Of a stretch of DNA of 64,000 nucleotides, positions 26,450-35,843 are shown in pieces. The DNA is taken from NCBI RefSeq assembly GCF_014805825.1, contig NZ_CP061941.1, positions 4,154,001 through 4,218,000 of the forward strand. The letters run 5' to 3'. The stretch is from Marinomonas algicola (lineage in GTDB: Bacteria > Pseudomonadota > Gammaproteobacteria > Pseudomonadales > Marinomonadaceae). The notes under the pieces were generated by a model that had not been told where the DNA came from, ran no database searches, and worked only from the letters and a program-made list of their open reading frames with translations. The position numbers were made by a program, and so were the translations under genes. The stretch's first letter is position 1. Each line of letters opens with the position of its first letter.

Positions 26450-29400
26450 ATGGCTGACTTTTATTGGTTACTGATTACATCCGCACTTGTGTTTATGATG
26501 CAAGCTGGATTTTTATGCTTAGAAAGTGGGCTCATTCGTAGTAAAAACAGTATCAATGTCGCGGCTAAAAACATTTCTGACTTTATCATTTCCACCACTA
26601 TTTTTTGGTGCTTTGGCTTCGGCATTATGTTCGGGGAGTCGGTTTGGGGGCTTTTTGGTCAGAGTGATTTCTTCTTTAATGACACGCACTCGGCCTGGGA
26701 AATGAGTTTCTTCCTATTCCAAATGATGTTCTGTGGCACCGCCGCCACACTCACCTCCGGAGCGGTGGCAGAGCGCATGACCTTTCTTGGTTATATCGCC
26801 ATTACTGTTATTTTAAGCTCTATTATTTACCCTATCGTAGGGCATTGGGCATGGTCTAGTGTCTACGATCAGCAAAGTACATCCGGTTGGCTTGAGTCCC
26901 TTGGCTTTATTGATTTTGCTGGCTCTACCGTGGTGCATTCTGTTGGCGGCTGGGTCGCGTTAGTATGCGTCATCATCATAGGCCCAAGGTTAGGGCGTTT
27001 TGAACAAGGTATCCGCTTACCTCCTGGTAACAATTTACCACTCTCAGCATTGGGCGCGTTATTAATATGGTTCGGTTGGTTTGGCTTCAATGGTGGCAGC
27101 ACATTAGAGCTCAATAATGATGTGCCAATGATCATTCTAAACACCTTTGTTTCAGCCGCTTGGGGAGGACTTATTGCGGCAGGTCTACATTATTTCAAAG
27201 AAGGTTATGTCAACGTCGGCTTTATAATGAACGGGGCGATTGCGGGTTTAGTGGGTATTACAGCCTCCTGCCATGTCGTATCCCCTGGTGCATCCGTTAT
27301 TATTGGTGCGGTGTCAGGAGTGATTATGTACTACGGCAGTATGTTTATGGAAAAGTGGCGTCTCGATGATGCGTTAGACGTTGTGCCTGTGCACCTCTTC
27401 GCCGGTATTTGGGGCACATTATGTGTCGCTCTCTTTGGTCAAGCGGAAAAAATTAATAACGGACTTACCTTTTTTGAGCAGCTTGGCATCCAAGTAGTAG
27501 GTATTATTTCGATTGGCGTATATTGTTTTTCTATCGGCTACATTGCCGTCTCACTATTAAATCGTTTGATGCCATTAAGAGCAACGAAAGAGCAAGAGGA
27601 ACAAGGCTTAAACGTAGCCGAGCATCGCGCCTCCACTGAGCTTTTTAATCTACTCACTTCCATGCAACACCAGCAAAATAATGCTGATTTCTCTCATCCT
27701 GTACCAGAAGAGCCTTTTACTGAAGTCGGTCAAATTGCTCGTAAATACAATCAGGTTCTGCATAGAGTCAGTACCGAAATCAATCAGCGAGACGAGGCTC
27801 TAGCTCGCTTTCAAGAAAGTGAAATGCGTAAATCGGCTATTTTAAATTCATCCATGGATTCCATCGTCTCGATTAATCATTACGGCACCATTATTGAATT
27901 TAACCCCGCAGCGGAACGCACTTTCGGCTGTCTAAAAAAGCAGGTTGAAGGTAAAAGCTTCATTGAGCTTTTTATTTTAGAGGAGGATAGGCCAACTATA
28001 TTGGCGAGTCTCAATTCCGGGTTTTCCACATCATCAGGATTAATTCTAAATCGACGCAATCCTTTCCATTTAAAAAGAGACCCTAACCACCACTTCCCAG
28101 CCGAAATTGCCATTACCAAAGCCAATTACGACTCATCTTTAAAGAACGAATACACCTTGCATATAAGAGACATGTCTCGACACCTTAAACTTCAGGAAAG
28201 ACTAAAATTTTTAGCCTATAGAGACCCTCTTACTCACCTCTACAATCGAACCTATTTAATGGACAAATTGGTGCGGACATTCCCATCTGATTCGACCCCC
28301 AAAAGCGCCGTTGGACTCCTTTTCTTAGATTTGGACAATTTCAAAATCATCAACGATACCTTAGGCCATAAAGCGGGCGATGAATTATTATGTGAAGTCG
28401 CCAATCGGCTGAGATCGGTTTCCAATGAATCTGATGTCATCTCTCGTTGGGGAGGAGATGAGTTTGTCTTTATGATGACGGATCAGGTCACGGAGCACCA
28501 TTTAAAACAACGCGCTCAACAAATATTGGACAGCATGAGAAATCCAGTAAAGTTGAATGGGCAACTGTTAACTATTCCTACCAGCATAGGCGTTACCTTT
28601 TCTCATAATCAAAAGATGGATGCGGAAAAGTTAATACAACAAGCCGACATAGCGATGTACTACGCCAAAGAAAAAGGCCGTGATAATGCCCAATTCTTCA
28701 CACCAGACATGGCCAACACCGTTAATATAAAATTCGAAATCGACAAAGAAATAAAAGAAGCGCTGGTTTTAGATCAATTTTCTTTGGTGTTTCAGCCAAA
28801 AGTGTTTATGAGTAAGGACTATATTCTGGGGTTAGAAGCTCTAGTTCGTTGGGAACATCCAACAAAGGGCCCAATTCTGCCGGCCGAATTTATTCCCATT
28901 GCAGAAGAAACCAGTCTTATTATTAAAGTTGACGAATGGGTTATCAACCAAGCCTTAAAGCAGTTAGTTGAATGGCGTACTCAAGGTGTCGAGATCGTGC
29001 CTGTTGCGGTAAACATATCAGGCCGCCATTTAGTTTCAGACTCTTTAGTACCCTACATTGCTGAAAGATTAGAGTTTTATAATATTGAAGGCCATTTCTT
29101 GGAGATTGAAATTACCGAAGGCGTTCTATTAAAGGATATTGAGCGCTGCATTGCGTCCATGGCTGATTTAAAATCATTGAACATTCAAATCTCTGTCGAC
29201 GATTTTGGGACTGGCTATTCTTCTCTGAGTTATTTAAAACGCCTGCCTCTGGATGTATTGAAGATTGATCATTCTTTCGTTGATGAGTGCTCAAGTCATG
29301 CTGAGGATGCCAAAATTTGCGGTACTATTTTGCATTTGGCGAGAAATTTAGAGTTAATAGCGGTCGCAGAAGGCGTTGAGACAGCAGAACAAGTTACTAC

Positions 29401-29506
29401 GTTGAAGTCTTTGGGATGCCAAATATTTCAGGGCTACTTTTTTTACAAGCCGATGGACAGCCTGGCCATAACCAAATTACTGAGCCCCACTAAAGCGCCA
29501 GTTTAA
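26450..29506 (+). CDS. Ammonium transporter (Amt) fused to PAS-GGDEF-EAL
   Basis: The 1018-residue fusion has an Amt domain of 11 membrane segments (residues 1-385), a PAS domain (about 458-575), a GGDEF domain (about 590-750, intact SRWGGDEF) and an EAL domain (about 765-1010, intact GLEALVRWEH). In the Amt part both pore histidines are recognisable (VVHSVGGW and PVHLFAGIWG). The I-site position before GGDEF reads NESD rather than RxxD, so product inhibition may be absent. Amt-cyclase fusions are thought to sense ammonium and change c-di-GMP; which output activity dominates cannot be told. GAGGAG precedes the ATG. Confidence 0.93.
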   Translation: MADFYWLLITSALVFMMQAGFLCLESGLIRSKNSINVAAKNISDFIISTTIFWCFGFGIMFGESVWGLFGQSDFFFNDTHSAWEMSFFLFQMMFCGTAATLTSGAVAERMTFLGYIAITVILSSIIYPIVGHWAWSSVYDQQSTSGWLESLGFIDFAGSTVVHSVGGWVALVCVIIIGPRLGRFEQGIRLPPGNNLPLSALGALLIWFGWFGFNGGSTLELNNDVPMIILNTFVSAAWGGLIAAGLHYFKEGYVNVGFIMNGAIAGLVGITASCHVVSPGASVIIGAVSGVIMYYGSMFMEKWRLDDALDVVPVHLFAGIWGTLCVALFGQAEKINNGLTFFEQLGIQVVGIISIGVYCFSIGYIAVSLLNRLMPLRATKEQEEQGLNVAEHRASTELFNLLTSMQHQQNNADFSHPVPEEPFTEVGQIARKYNQVLHRVSTEINQRDEALARFQESEMRKSAILNSSMDSIVSINHYGTIIEFNPAAERTFGCLKKQVEGKSFIELFILEEDRPTILASLNSGFSTSSGLILNRRNPFHLKRDPNHHFPAEIAITKANYDSSLKNEYTLHIRDMSRHLKLQERLKFLAYRDPLTHLYNRTYLMDKLVRTFPSDSTPKSAVGLLFLDLDNFKIINDTLGHKAGDELLCEVANRLRSVSNESDVISRWGGDEFVFMMTDQVTEHHLKQRAQQILDSMRNPVKLNGQLLTIPTSIGVTFSHNQKMDAEKLIQQADIAMYYAKEKGRDNAQFFTPDMANTVNIKFEIDKEIKEALVLDQFSLVFQPKVFMSKDYILGLEALVRWEHPTKGPILPAEFIPIAEETSLIIKVDEWVINQALKQLVEWRTQGVEIVPVAVNISGRHLVSDSLVPYIAERLEFYNIEGHFLEIEITEGVLLKDIERCIASMADLKSLNIQISVDDFGTGYSSLSYLKRLPLDVLKIDHSFVDECSSHAEDAKICGTILHLARNLELIAVAEGVETAEQVTTLKSLGCQIFQGYFFYKPMDSLAITKLLSPTKAPV

Positions 29507-29660
29507 AAGGGGTTTTGTAGGCCAAAACAATGCGTTCCATCATAAAGTACTCGGGAAAATGCTTTTTTATAAAATAAGGAATTGCATAAAATTGCGGAAT
29601 TGTTACTGTGTATTCTGAAACAATAACAATAGGTTATATCTATTTCCGATAAGGCGTTCC

Positions 29661-30395
29661 ATGACTCAAGAAAACCGACCCTCACCACAATTCAAACCTC
29701 TTTATGAACAAGTTAAAGAGCTCATTATTGAACGCATTGTTGAGGGCGTCTGGAAACCGGGTGAAGTCCTACCGAGCGAATTCCAGCTTGCGGATAGACT
29801 CAATGTCAGTCAAGGCACCGTTCGTAAAGCACTTAATACGCTGACGGAAGAAAATGTGGTCTTTCGCCGTCAAGGGGTGGGCACCTTTGTGTCTAAACAC
29901 ACGTTACAAGAAATGCTTTTCCACTTTTTCCGCTTCAAACACAACAATGGAGAAAGTGATACCCTCCCAAGTGCAGACATAATCGACATACAAATCCTAG
30001 AAGCCGAACCTAAAGTGGCTCAAGCTTTACACTTAACGACAACCGATAAAGTCATTCGTTTACATAGAGTTAGAATCATTAATAACGAACCCTGTATAAG
30101 AGAATTGATTTATTTACCTCATCGTTATTTTGGCGACTTACACCTTGAAGAGACGTTGCCGCACGCACTTTATAACTTCTACCAAAACACCTTTAACATC
30201 AGTATCCGTAATGCTGTCGATTCAATAACCGCCGTTTTAAGCGATGAAATAGATGCCCAAATGCTCTCCATCGACGTTGGTCAACCCTTACTAGAAGTTG
30301 AGCGAGTGGCCACAGCGTTAGACGGTCGATTAGTGGAATACAGTATCAGCCGTGCGCACAGTAGCAATATGCATTACGAAGTAAAAATAACCTAA
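29661..30395 (+). CDS. GntR family regulator, HutC/UTRA subfamily
   Basis: The 244-residue protein has an N-terminal winged HTH (residues 12-77, with LPSEFQLADRLNVSQGTVRKAL) and a C-terminal UTRA effector domain that ends in the EVERVATALDGRLVEYSISR beta-hairpin. Members are repressors of transport or catabolic operons. The dctM remnant that follows on the opposite strand suggests it once controlled a TRAP transporter. A terminator follows at 30417. Confidence 0.9.
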   Translation: MTQENRPSPQFKPLYEQVKELIIERIVEGVWKPGEVLPSEFQLADRLNVSQGTVRKALNTLTEENVVFRRQGVGTFVSKHTLQEMLFHFFRFKHNNGESDTLPSADIIDIQILEAEPKVAQALHLTTTDKVIRLHRVRIINNEPCIRELIYLPHRYFGDLHLEETLPHALYNFYQNTFNISIRNAVDSITAVLSDEIDAQMLSIDVGQPLLEVERVATALDGRLVEYSISRAHSSNMHYEVKIT

Positions 30396-30416
30396 CGCCC
30401 TCCTCTTCTGCCCTAA

Positions 30417-30450
30417 AAAAACGCCCTGAACATGAGTTACAGGGCCTTTT
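30417..30450 (+). terminator. Terminator of the gntR gene
   Basis: GCCCTG, 11-base loop, CAGGGC with a preceding A-run and a following CTTTTG, 22-55 bases after the gntR stop codon. Confidence 0.8.
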
Positions 30451-30484
30451 GATACAACTCAGTTTTCACCTTAACTACTCAACC

Positions 30485-30589
30485 CTAACGATAGATTAAA
30501 GTCGGTAACCACATAGAGATTGACGGAATAAAGGTCAACAACAGCAATACCGTGATTAATGGCACTAGGAAAGGGGTGCCCCTAAAAAT
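30485..30589 (-). pseudogene. C-terminal remnant of a TRAP large permease (DctM)
   Basis: Minus-strand translation gives 34 codons ending at TAG: IFRGTPFLVPLITVLLLLTF then IPSISMWLPTLIYR. This matches the last helix and tail of DctM proteins; compare the intact dctM at 40115, whose end reads ...LSTWLPNMMYK after IFKGILPF. An in-frame TGA lies directly before it and the rest of the gene is missing. With the orphan dctP at 24851 it points to loss of a TRAP operon. Confidence 0.75.
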
Positions 30590-30616
30590 TCAATTACTTT
30601 GCCTTTAATTCACCGT

Positions 30617-32995
30617 TTAATCAAATGAGTCCTTTGGTGTTAATGTGATGGTGGCGATGACTTGCTCTAAGTCATCTTCATCTCTTTTAATGCTAAAACC
30701 AAGGCGTTTGCAAAAGTCGATCATGCGTTTGTTTTCGGACAGCACAATGCCAGACATGACGCGAATCCCTTTATCCACAGCCACTCGAAAGAGTTGTCGC
30801 ATTAAATAAGAAGCAAGTCCTAGCCCTTGATACTCATCTCCTAACACAATGGCAAATTCGCAGCTCTGGTCATCAAAGTTGTCGATGTATCTCGCTGTAC
30901 CGATTAACACATCCTGATCATTTCTTTTGATGACGGCCAACAAGGCAATTTCTCGATCATAATCAATATGAGACAAGCTGGTTAACATACGCGGCGTGAG
31001 CTCAGAGAAGTTTGAAAGGAATCGAAAGTATCTCGTTTCGTGCGAGAGACCTCGAACAAAGTCAGCCAAAATACCGGAGTCTCTTGGCAGTACAGGACGG
31101 ACGGTGGCTGTATCCCCATTTTTTAACGTCAACTCAGATACCCATTGCCTTGGATATGGGTGAATGGCTAGGTGTTCGTAGCGACGCATGCCTACGCTCG
31201 ATCTAAGGGTTACGTTGACCTCGGCGTACACACGACCGCTTTCGTGAAGCCTCACATCAGATAACGCTAAACTTTCAATGTCTGGCAACTCACACACCAT
31301 AGTCGAAATATTTCGCAGTAAGCCTTCTAGTTCAAAGGATTCTTCTCCGGGAAAAGCGCGTTTAATCAAATCCTTCGCCAGTATCGTATTAAGCGGCGGC
31401 AATGCAACGGCTTCAGTTTGATGATGCCAATGAGCGCCCTGTAGTGACAAACCCATTACTGGGCCGAATACGGTATCTTGAAAAACGCATAAATGAATCG
31501 GTGCCGATAACAAATGTGATGCTTGGCGACGTGATGTTAAATGAATATGGAATAACGCAAAAACGTCTTTTAACAAGTCTTCTCTTAAAGCGTTATCACG
31601 CTCATTACGCAGTTGATTGAGTGTCTTTGTTGCTTTCGAGACATCAATTTTAAAACGAAAGGCATGGCTGTCTGGAGATTGCTTAGCAAGCAATTGATTA
31701 CGCTGGAATTGCACCAAAAACTGGAAGCCTTCAATGGCGGTTTCAGGCGTTCGAAAAGTCGGAATCCCCGCCTCATTAATACGAGTACGCAGCTTAGTCA
31801 TATTACCACCACCAAGCAGGCACACCATAACAAGCTTTTTCTGCGTGCGATGGAGTCGGGTTATCAGGTCGTATAAAGAATCAATATTGAGTAGCGCCGT
31901 CGGGCTTAATGTAAGCAGTACCGCGCCACATTCATCATGACTCAGCGCGTTCGCTGCCAGATCGATAAACACGTCATTAGCGCAACTGGCCCAAACCGTT
32001 GTGACAGGCCCAATGCCTCCCCTACCCGCCATGGTGTTTTCAAGTTTTTTTTGTAACGCCCCGTCTGGTATCAGTAGCTCTATATCAAGCTCCATGGCCC
32101 GTTGAGCGGCTAACTCACTGGGACCCGCCCCATTACCTATTATTAACAAAGAACCTTCTTTCACTCGACGTGCATTGGTCATCACCGAAGCGGCGGCAAT
32201 CAAATCGTTTAAGCGTCGACCTCGTACGGCTCCTGTTCGGCTGAGTGCCGCGTCTAATACCCGCTCATCTGCCCCCATTGAATGTTCCGTAACAACAGCA
32301 ACGGGTTTACTGCGTCCTGTGGCACGTAGACTGCTGAGAAAACGAGTGGGGTTGCCTATGCCTTGTAGGTACATCAAGATAGCCTGACTATCGAAGTCGG
32401 TGGATAAATAATCTAAAATTTGTGACGGCTTGACATCGACAGGAGTCCCCATGGATACAACTTGAGAAAAGCCAATGCCTTGCCATGTCGCCCAATCGAC
32501 CAATGCGCTCGCGACCGTACCAGATTGAGACAGTAAAGCTAACCTTCCTGGTAAGGGTTGAGTCGCGCCCAACCAGGCAAAGATCCCCTGTTTTGGACGA
32601 CAGACACCAAAGCTGTTTGGGCCGAGTAGACGCACATTGTGTTCACGTAAAGCCGCATGAAGTACCTCTGGGGATTCATCTGTCCATGACATCATTAGCA
32701 GTGAGCCAATGCCCGCTTGACCACACTGAGTAATAACATGCGCCATTGAACCCTTGGCAACAGAACCCACTAAAACAGCCAGATCTGGAGACGTCGTGAG
32801 TGCATCCAATGTGGCAACGATAGGAAAAGGGGTCCAGGTATTGAGCCGTTCGCCGACTAAGGTAACGGGGGCGCTTTTTTCAACGTCCGACAAAGACGCA
32901 AGAAACGCCAACATAAGAGGATCTTGAGGGTCGTCACCTATCAGTATCACGATGGATCGTGGTGCGAGTAATGGTTGTAACACGTGCTGGCTCAC
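30617..32995 (-). CDS. Pat-like protein: acyl-CoA synthetase (NDP-forming)-like domains plus GNAT acetyltransferase
   Basis: The order is a CoA-binding Rossmann domain (residues 1-130), two succinyl-CoA-ligase-like domains (LLSQSGTVASALVDWA near 163; LLIIGNGAGPSELAA near 290), a short residual ATP-grasp part (about 450-600, with VFGPVMGLSLQG), and a C-terminal GNAT domain (about 625-790; GDEYQGLGLASYLM). This is the architecture of Pat/YfiQ, the protein lysine acetyltransferase. It is about 90 residues shorter than E. coli YfiQ because much of the ATP-grasp lobe is missing. I favour a GTG start at 32995 (AGGAG eight bases upstream) over ATG at 33013. A class II deacetylase gene is divergent. 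Confidence 0.85.
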   Translation of the reverse strand: MSQHVLQPLLAPRSIVILIGDDPQDPLMLAFLASLSDVEKSAPVTLVGERLNTWTPFPIVATLDALTTSPDLAVLVGSVAKGSMAHVITQCGQAGIGSLLMMSWTDESPEVLHAALREHNVRLLGPNSFGVCRPKQGIFAWLGATQPLPGRLALLSQSGTVASALVDWATWQGIGFSQVVSMGTPVDVKPSQILDYLSTDFDSQAILMYLQGIGNPTRFLSSLRATGRSKPVAVVTEHSMGADERVLDAALSRTGAVRGRRLNDLIAAASVMTNARRVKEGSLLIIGNGAGPSELAAQRAMELDIELLIPDGALQKKLENTMAGRGGIGPVTTVWASCANDVFIDLAANALSHDECGAVLLTLSPTALLNIDSLYDLITRLHRTQKKLVMVCLLGGGNMTKLRTRINEAGIPTFRTPETAIEGFQFLVQFQRNQLLAKQSPDSHAFRFKIDVSKATKTLNQLRNERDNALREDLLKDVFALFHIHLTSRRQASHLLSAPIHLCVFQDTVFGPVMGLSLQGAHWHHQTEAVALPPLNTILAKDLIKRAFPGEESFELEGLLRNISTMVCELPDIESLALSDVRLHESGRVYAEVNVTLRSSVGMRRYEHLAIHPYPRQWVSELTLKNGDTATVRPVLPRDSGILADFVRGLSHETRYFRFLSNFSELTPRMLTSLSHIDYDREIALLAVIKRNDQDVLIGTARYIDNFDDQSCEFAIVLGDEYQGLGLASYLMRQLFRVAVDKGIRVMSGIVLSENKRMIDFCKRLGFSIKRDEDDLEQVIATITLTPKDSFD

Positions 32996-33221
32996 TGGGT
33001 GTTCTCCTGACATTCAATTCTGAAAAACGACATGTCAAGATAACATAATCAATGAGTTTCGAAAGACTAGACCATAGTAGTGTAGATTAGTTCTTGTGTT
33101 TGTGAGATCTTTTTTGCTTACTGCGTTTACTAGAACTCTGTGATTAACATAGGTTCTAATAACGTAAAAAAACGAGGCATACTGTACTTTTGGTTTTAAA
33201 AATAAATAGATTGGACACTAA

Positions 33222-34145
33222 ATGACCACGGCTTACATCACACACACCCATTGCGAAAAACACGATATGGGTGACGATCACCCTGAGTCTCCCCAACGTT
33301 TAGGGGCCATCCAGAACCGTTTAATCATGGGCCAATTGATGGACTTTATCCGTCTATTCGATGCTGAACCAGCAACAAGAGATCAACTAAACGCGACCCA
33401 TGATGCCGCCTACATAGCCTCCCTCTTTGATAGGACGCCAACGGAAGACGGATTAGAAGTTGGCCCTGACACTCTCATGACGCCTCTCACGCTAGACGCT
33501 GCTTTATACGCCGCGGGGTCCGTTGTTACGGCCGTCGATTTAGTCCTGTCTGACAAAGCGGTCAACGCATTTTGTGCCATTCGACCACCGGGCCATCATG
33601 CAGAATACGACAACGCGATGGGCTTTTGTTTTTTTAATAACATCGCCGTTGGCACCCGTCATGCGATTAACCAATATGCTCTAGAGCGGGTCGCCATAGT
33701 CGATTTTGATGTTCATCATGGTAATGGTACGGAAGATATTTTTAAGAACGACCCTAAGGTTTTCTACGCGTCGAGTTACCAACACCCTTTTTATCCTTAC
33801 AGTGACCCCGGTGTTTCCCACGATAATATCTTGCATATGCCATTAGCCGCAGGGTCAGGCAGCCGTGAATTTCGTAAGGCGATAACAGAGCAGCTTCTCC
33901 CAGCCTTGGACGCTTTCCAACCCCAACTCATCATGATTTCCGCCGGTTTTGATGCGCACAAAGAAGACCCCATGGGGCAACTTAGACTGAGCGAGTCCGA
34001 CTACACATGGATCACCGACTTATTAATGGACGTGGCGGATCGTCATTGTGATGGAAAAATTGTTTCGGTATTGGAAGGCGGTTACAACCTTGATGCACTC
34101 GGTCGTGCCGCGTTTTGTCACATCAAACGTTTAATGAAGCTCTAA
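33222..34145 (+). CDS. Class II histone deacetylase family protein
   Basis: The 307-residue protein has all hallmarks of the arginase-fold zinc deacetylases: RPPGHHAEYD, DFDVHHGNGT (zinc Asp and His), ISAGFDAHKEDP (zinc Asp) and EGGYNL. Bacterial members remove acetyl groups from lysines, polyamines or acetoin-related compounds. It is divergent from the Pat-like acetyltransferase with about 200 bases between, so the two could write and erase the same modification. It is followed by a terminator at 34144. Confidence 0.92.
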   Translation: MTTAYITHTHCEKHDMGDDHPESPQRLGAIQNRLIMGQLMDFIRLFDAEPATRDQLNATHDAAYIASLFDRTPTEDGLEVGPDTLMTPLTLDAALYAAGSVVTAVDLVLSDKAVNAFCAIRPPGHHAEYDNAMGFCFFNNIAVGTRHAINQYALERVAIVDFDVHHGNGTEDIFKNDPKVFYASSYQHPFYPYSDPGVSHDNILHMPLAAGSGSREFRKAITEQLLPALDAFQPQLIMISAGFDAHKEDPMGQLRLSESDYTWITDLLMDVADRHCDGKIVSVLEGGYNLDALGRAAFCHIKRLMKL

Positions 34146-34174
34146 AAAGAGCGACTCGTGTGTGTCGTTCTTTT
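34144..34174 (+). terminator. Terminator of the deacetylase gene
   Basis: AAAAAGAGCGAC, loop TCGTGTGT, GTCGTTCTTTT directly after the stop codon: a stem with one G-T pair and flanking A/T runs. Confidence 0.85.
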
Positions 34175-34234
34175 ACCTATACTATACATTGAGGTCTTGC
34201 CTTAGCTTTTCTGACTGACTGAAAAAGCCGCACA

Positions 34235-34525
34235 TTATACGGCTTCCACGATTTTTATTTCTTCTGCTTCCCAATTCAATAGCACAGGTTGTTGTGCATC
34301 ATGGGCGAAGAAGTAACCTGCTTTAGGTGTAACGTAAACCGTTTACCCTTTCTCGAAGCCGTTTTTGTCAAAGGCTTTGTGAGGAAGATCAATTTCCCAG
34401 ACATCGTTGCTTTGCCAATCAACCGGGGTTAGCTCTAGACGCACTTCGGCACCAATCGGGTTTATGTACATTCATCTAAGGCTGGTGCCGTCTGCGAAAG
34501 CGACTGTTCCAAGACATTGTTTCAT
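34235..34525 (-). pseudogene. C-terminal TOBE-domain remnant of an ABC transporter ATPase
   Basis: On the minus strand the frame from ATG at 34525 reads MKQCLGTVAFADGTSLR, stop, MYINPIGAEVRLELTPVDW ..., LPHKAFDKNGFEKG, stop, TVYVTPKAGYFFA ... to a TAA at 34235. IGAEVRLEL and the KG-x-VYVTPKAGYFF strand pattern are typical of the TOBE end of CysA/PotA-type ATPases. Two in-frame stops and loss of the ATPase core make it a decayed fragment. The exact transporter cannot be named. Confidence 0.6.
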
Positions 34526-34532
34526 TAACTTT

Positions 34533-34844
34533 CTATACACTGCCTTCTTTTTCGATCACTAAAATGCGCGCTTCACCAATGGGGTGCGCAACATGCTCGG
34601 TGCCTATCGCGGCGAAGAAAATGTCGCCTACGTCCATTTGCTGAACGTGCTCTTCACCGTTTTTGCGGAAATGCATATTGACCTTGCCATCTAACACCAC
34701 AAACACTTCTTCCCCATCATTGATGTGCCATTTATAAGGTTGATCTGTCCAATGCAACCGAGTCGTCACTCCATTCATATTCGCAATGTCTAACGCGCCC
34801 CAAGCACGATCTGCGGTGAAGTCTTTAGCCTTAATAAATGTCAT
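34533..34844 (-). CDS. Single-domain cupin protein
   Basis: The 103-residue cupin has the first motif WHINDGEEVFVVLDGKVNMHF, with the H-x-N-x-x-E metal-binding spacing, and the second motif MDVGDIFFAAIGTEHVAHP, giving a plausible metal site (His, Glu, His). The ATG at 34844 starts the domain; an upstream ATG at 34913 would add 23 residues of poor quality. Function unknown. It follows the TOBE remnant on the same strand. Confidence 0.8.
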   Translation of the reverse strand: MTFIKAKDFTADRAWGALDIANMNGVTTRLHWTDQPYKWHINDGEEVFVVLDGKVNMHFRKNGEEHVQQMDVGDIFFAAIGTEHVAHPIGEARILVIEKEGSV

Positions 34845-34984
34845 GATGTGGCCTTCTGACGTGAATAAATTGTTTGGTAAACAGAAAGTACACGTTACTA
34901 AATGGTTAGCCAAGTTAGAAGATAAATTAACGTCACTTTGGCGGAGAAAATGACGATTAAACGGAGAGATTAGGGAATGTGTTA

Positions 34985-35200
34985 TCAGTGAGCCGATAGC
35001 TCTGTATAGAAGTGTGGATTGTCTTGGATGGTGGCGAGCACTTTAGCGGCCAAACCCGTTGGATTACGACGTCGGCTTTCCCAGCTTTTTATGGTATCCA
35101 CACTGGTGCCAAGCGCTTTGGCAAACTCCGCCTGAGACACTTGAAGGCTATCGCGAATGGGCTTTACATACGCTATCTCAAAGCGAGTAAACAGAGCAGG
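34985..35200 (-). pseudogene. XRE/HigA-type antitoxin, 5' end lost
   Basis: Minus-strand translation gives about 71 codons ending at TGA with VKPIRDSLQVSQAEFAKALG, TSVDTIKSWESRRRNPTGLA and AKVLATIQDNPHFY. This is the HTH of NadS/HigA-2-like antitoxins. An in-frame TGA lies just before the first codon, and no ATG is available in frame; the usual N-terminal 25 residues are missing, as is any toxin gene. A CTG start near 35194 cannot be excluded. Confidence 0.65.
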
Positions 35201-35283
35201 TCAACGAAGCAAGTTGGTTTGTTGAGAGTAACTCGTTAACATAGTCTTTTACTGTATAAACGATTAAAGGAAAAGCTGAAACC

Positions 35284-35667
35284 ATGCGGAAAATAAGTCT
35301 CTTATGTGGTGTGATGGTATCGCTATTGGTAACCGCCTGCTCAAGCGGCCCTATTAGTCGTGAAGATGCCATGGGCTATGAAGACAGTGGCGAAGCCAGC
35401 TATTACGCCATGAAATACCAAGGCAGGCAAACCGCTAATGGCGAAAGGTTTGATCAAAACGCCATGACAGCGGCGCATAAGCGTTTGCCCTTTGGTTCAA
35501 TCGTCAAAGTGACCAACACGGACAATGGTAAAAGCGTCATTGTCCGCATTAATGACCGTGGCCCTTTCATATACGGGCGAATTATCGATTTGAGCAAATC
35601 AGCCTTTCAACGCATCGGTGAAACTCGCTTAGGTCTACTTGATGTGGATATTGAAGTCTTGCGTTAA
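35284..35667 (+). CDS. rlpA: RlpA-like lipoprotein (double-psi beta-barrel)
   Basis: The 127-residue protein has a lipoprotein signal with lipobox LVTACSS (Cys at about residue 19). A double-psi beta-barrel follows, with the RlpA motifs GEASYYAMKYQGRQTANGE, MTAAHKRLPFGS and VRINDRGPFIYGRIIDLS. The catalytic-type Asp in NDRGP is kept. RlpA proteins are lytic transglycosylases that act on denuded glycan at septa; this short form lacks the SPOR domain that targets full-length RlpA. Two XRE remnants flank it. Confidence 0.88.
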   Translation: MRKISLLCGVMVSLLVTACSSGPISREDAMGYEDSGEASYYAMKYQGRQTANGERFDQNAMTAAHKRLPFGSIVKVTNTDNGKSVIVRINDRGPFIYGRIIDLSKSAFQRIGETRLGLLDVDIEVLR

Positions 35668-35843
35668 CAATCGCTTTCAAAACCTTTGGTTTGGGAGAGT
35701 TAGCTGAGTCTGGCTTTGCCACCTTGGTAAAGCTCGCCCATGCGGTGATTAAAATCGCCAAAGAGAGAACGGCGAAGTCGCTGCCAAATTCGGTTACTGT
35801 TTCGAATGAGTGTGTTGGCTTCGATCATTTCTGCTCTTAAATC

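Noticed and set aside
35012..35239. Plus-strand frame over the XRE remnant
   Set aside because: The minus strand carries the recognisable antitoxin helix-turn-helix; the plus frame is a shadow.
35695..35843. Possible coding fragment on either strand upstream of the second XRE remnant
   Set aside because: Both strands give short open stretches, but none matches a toxin or any family I can name.
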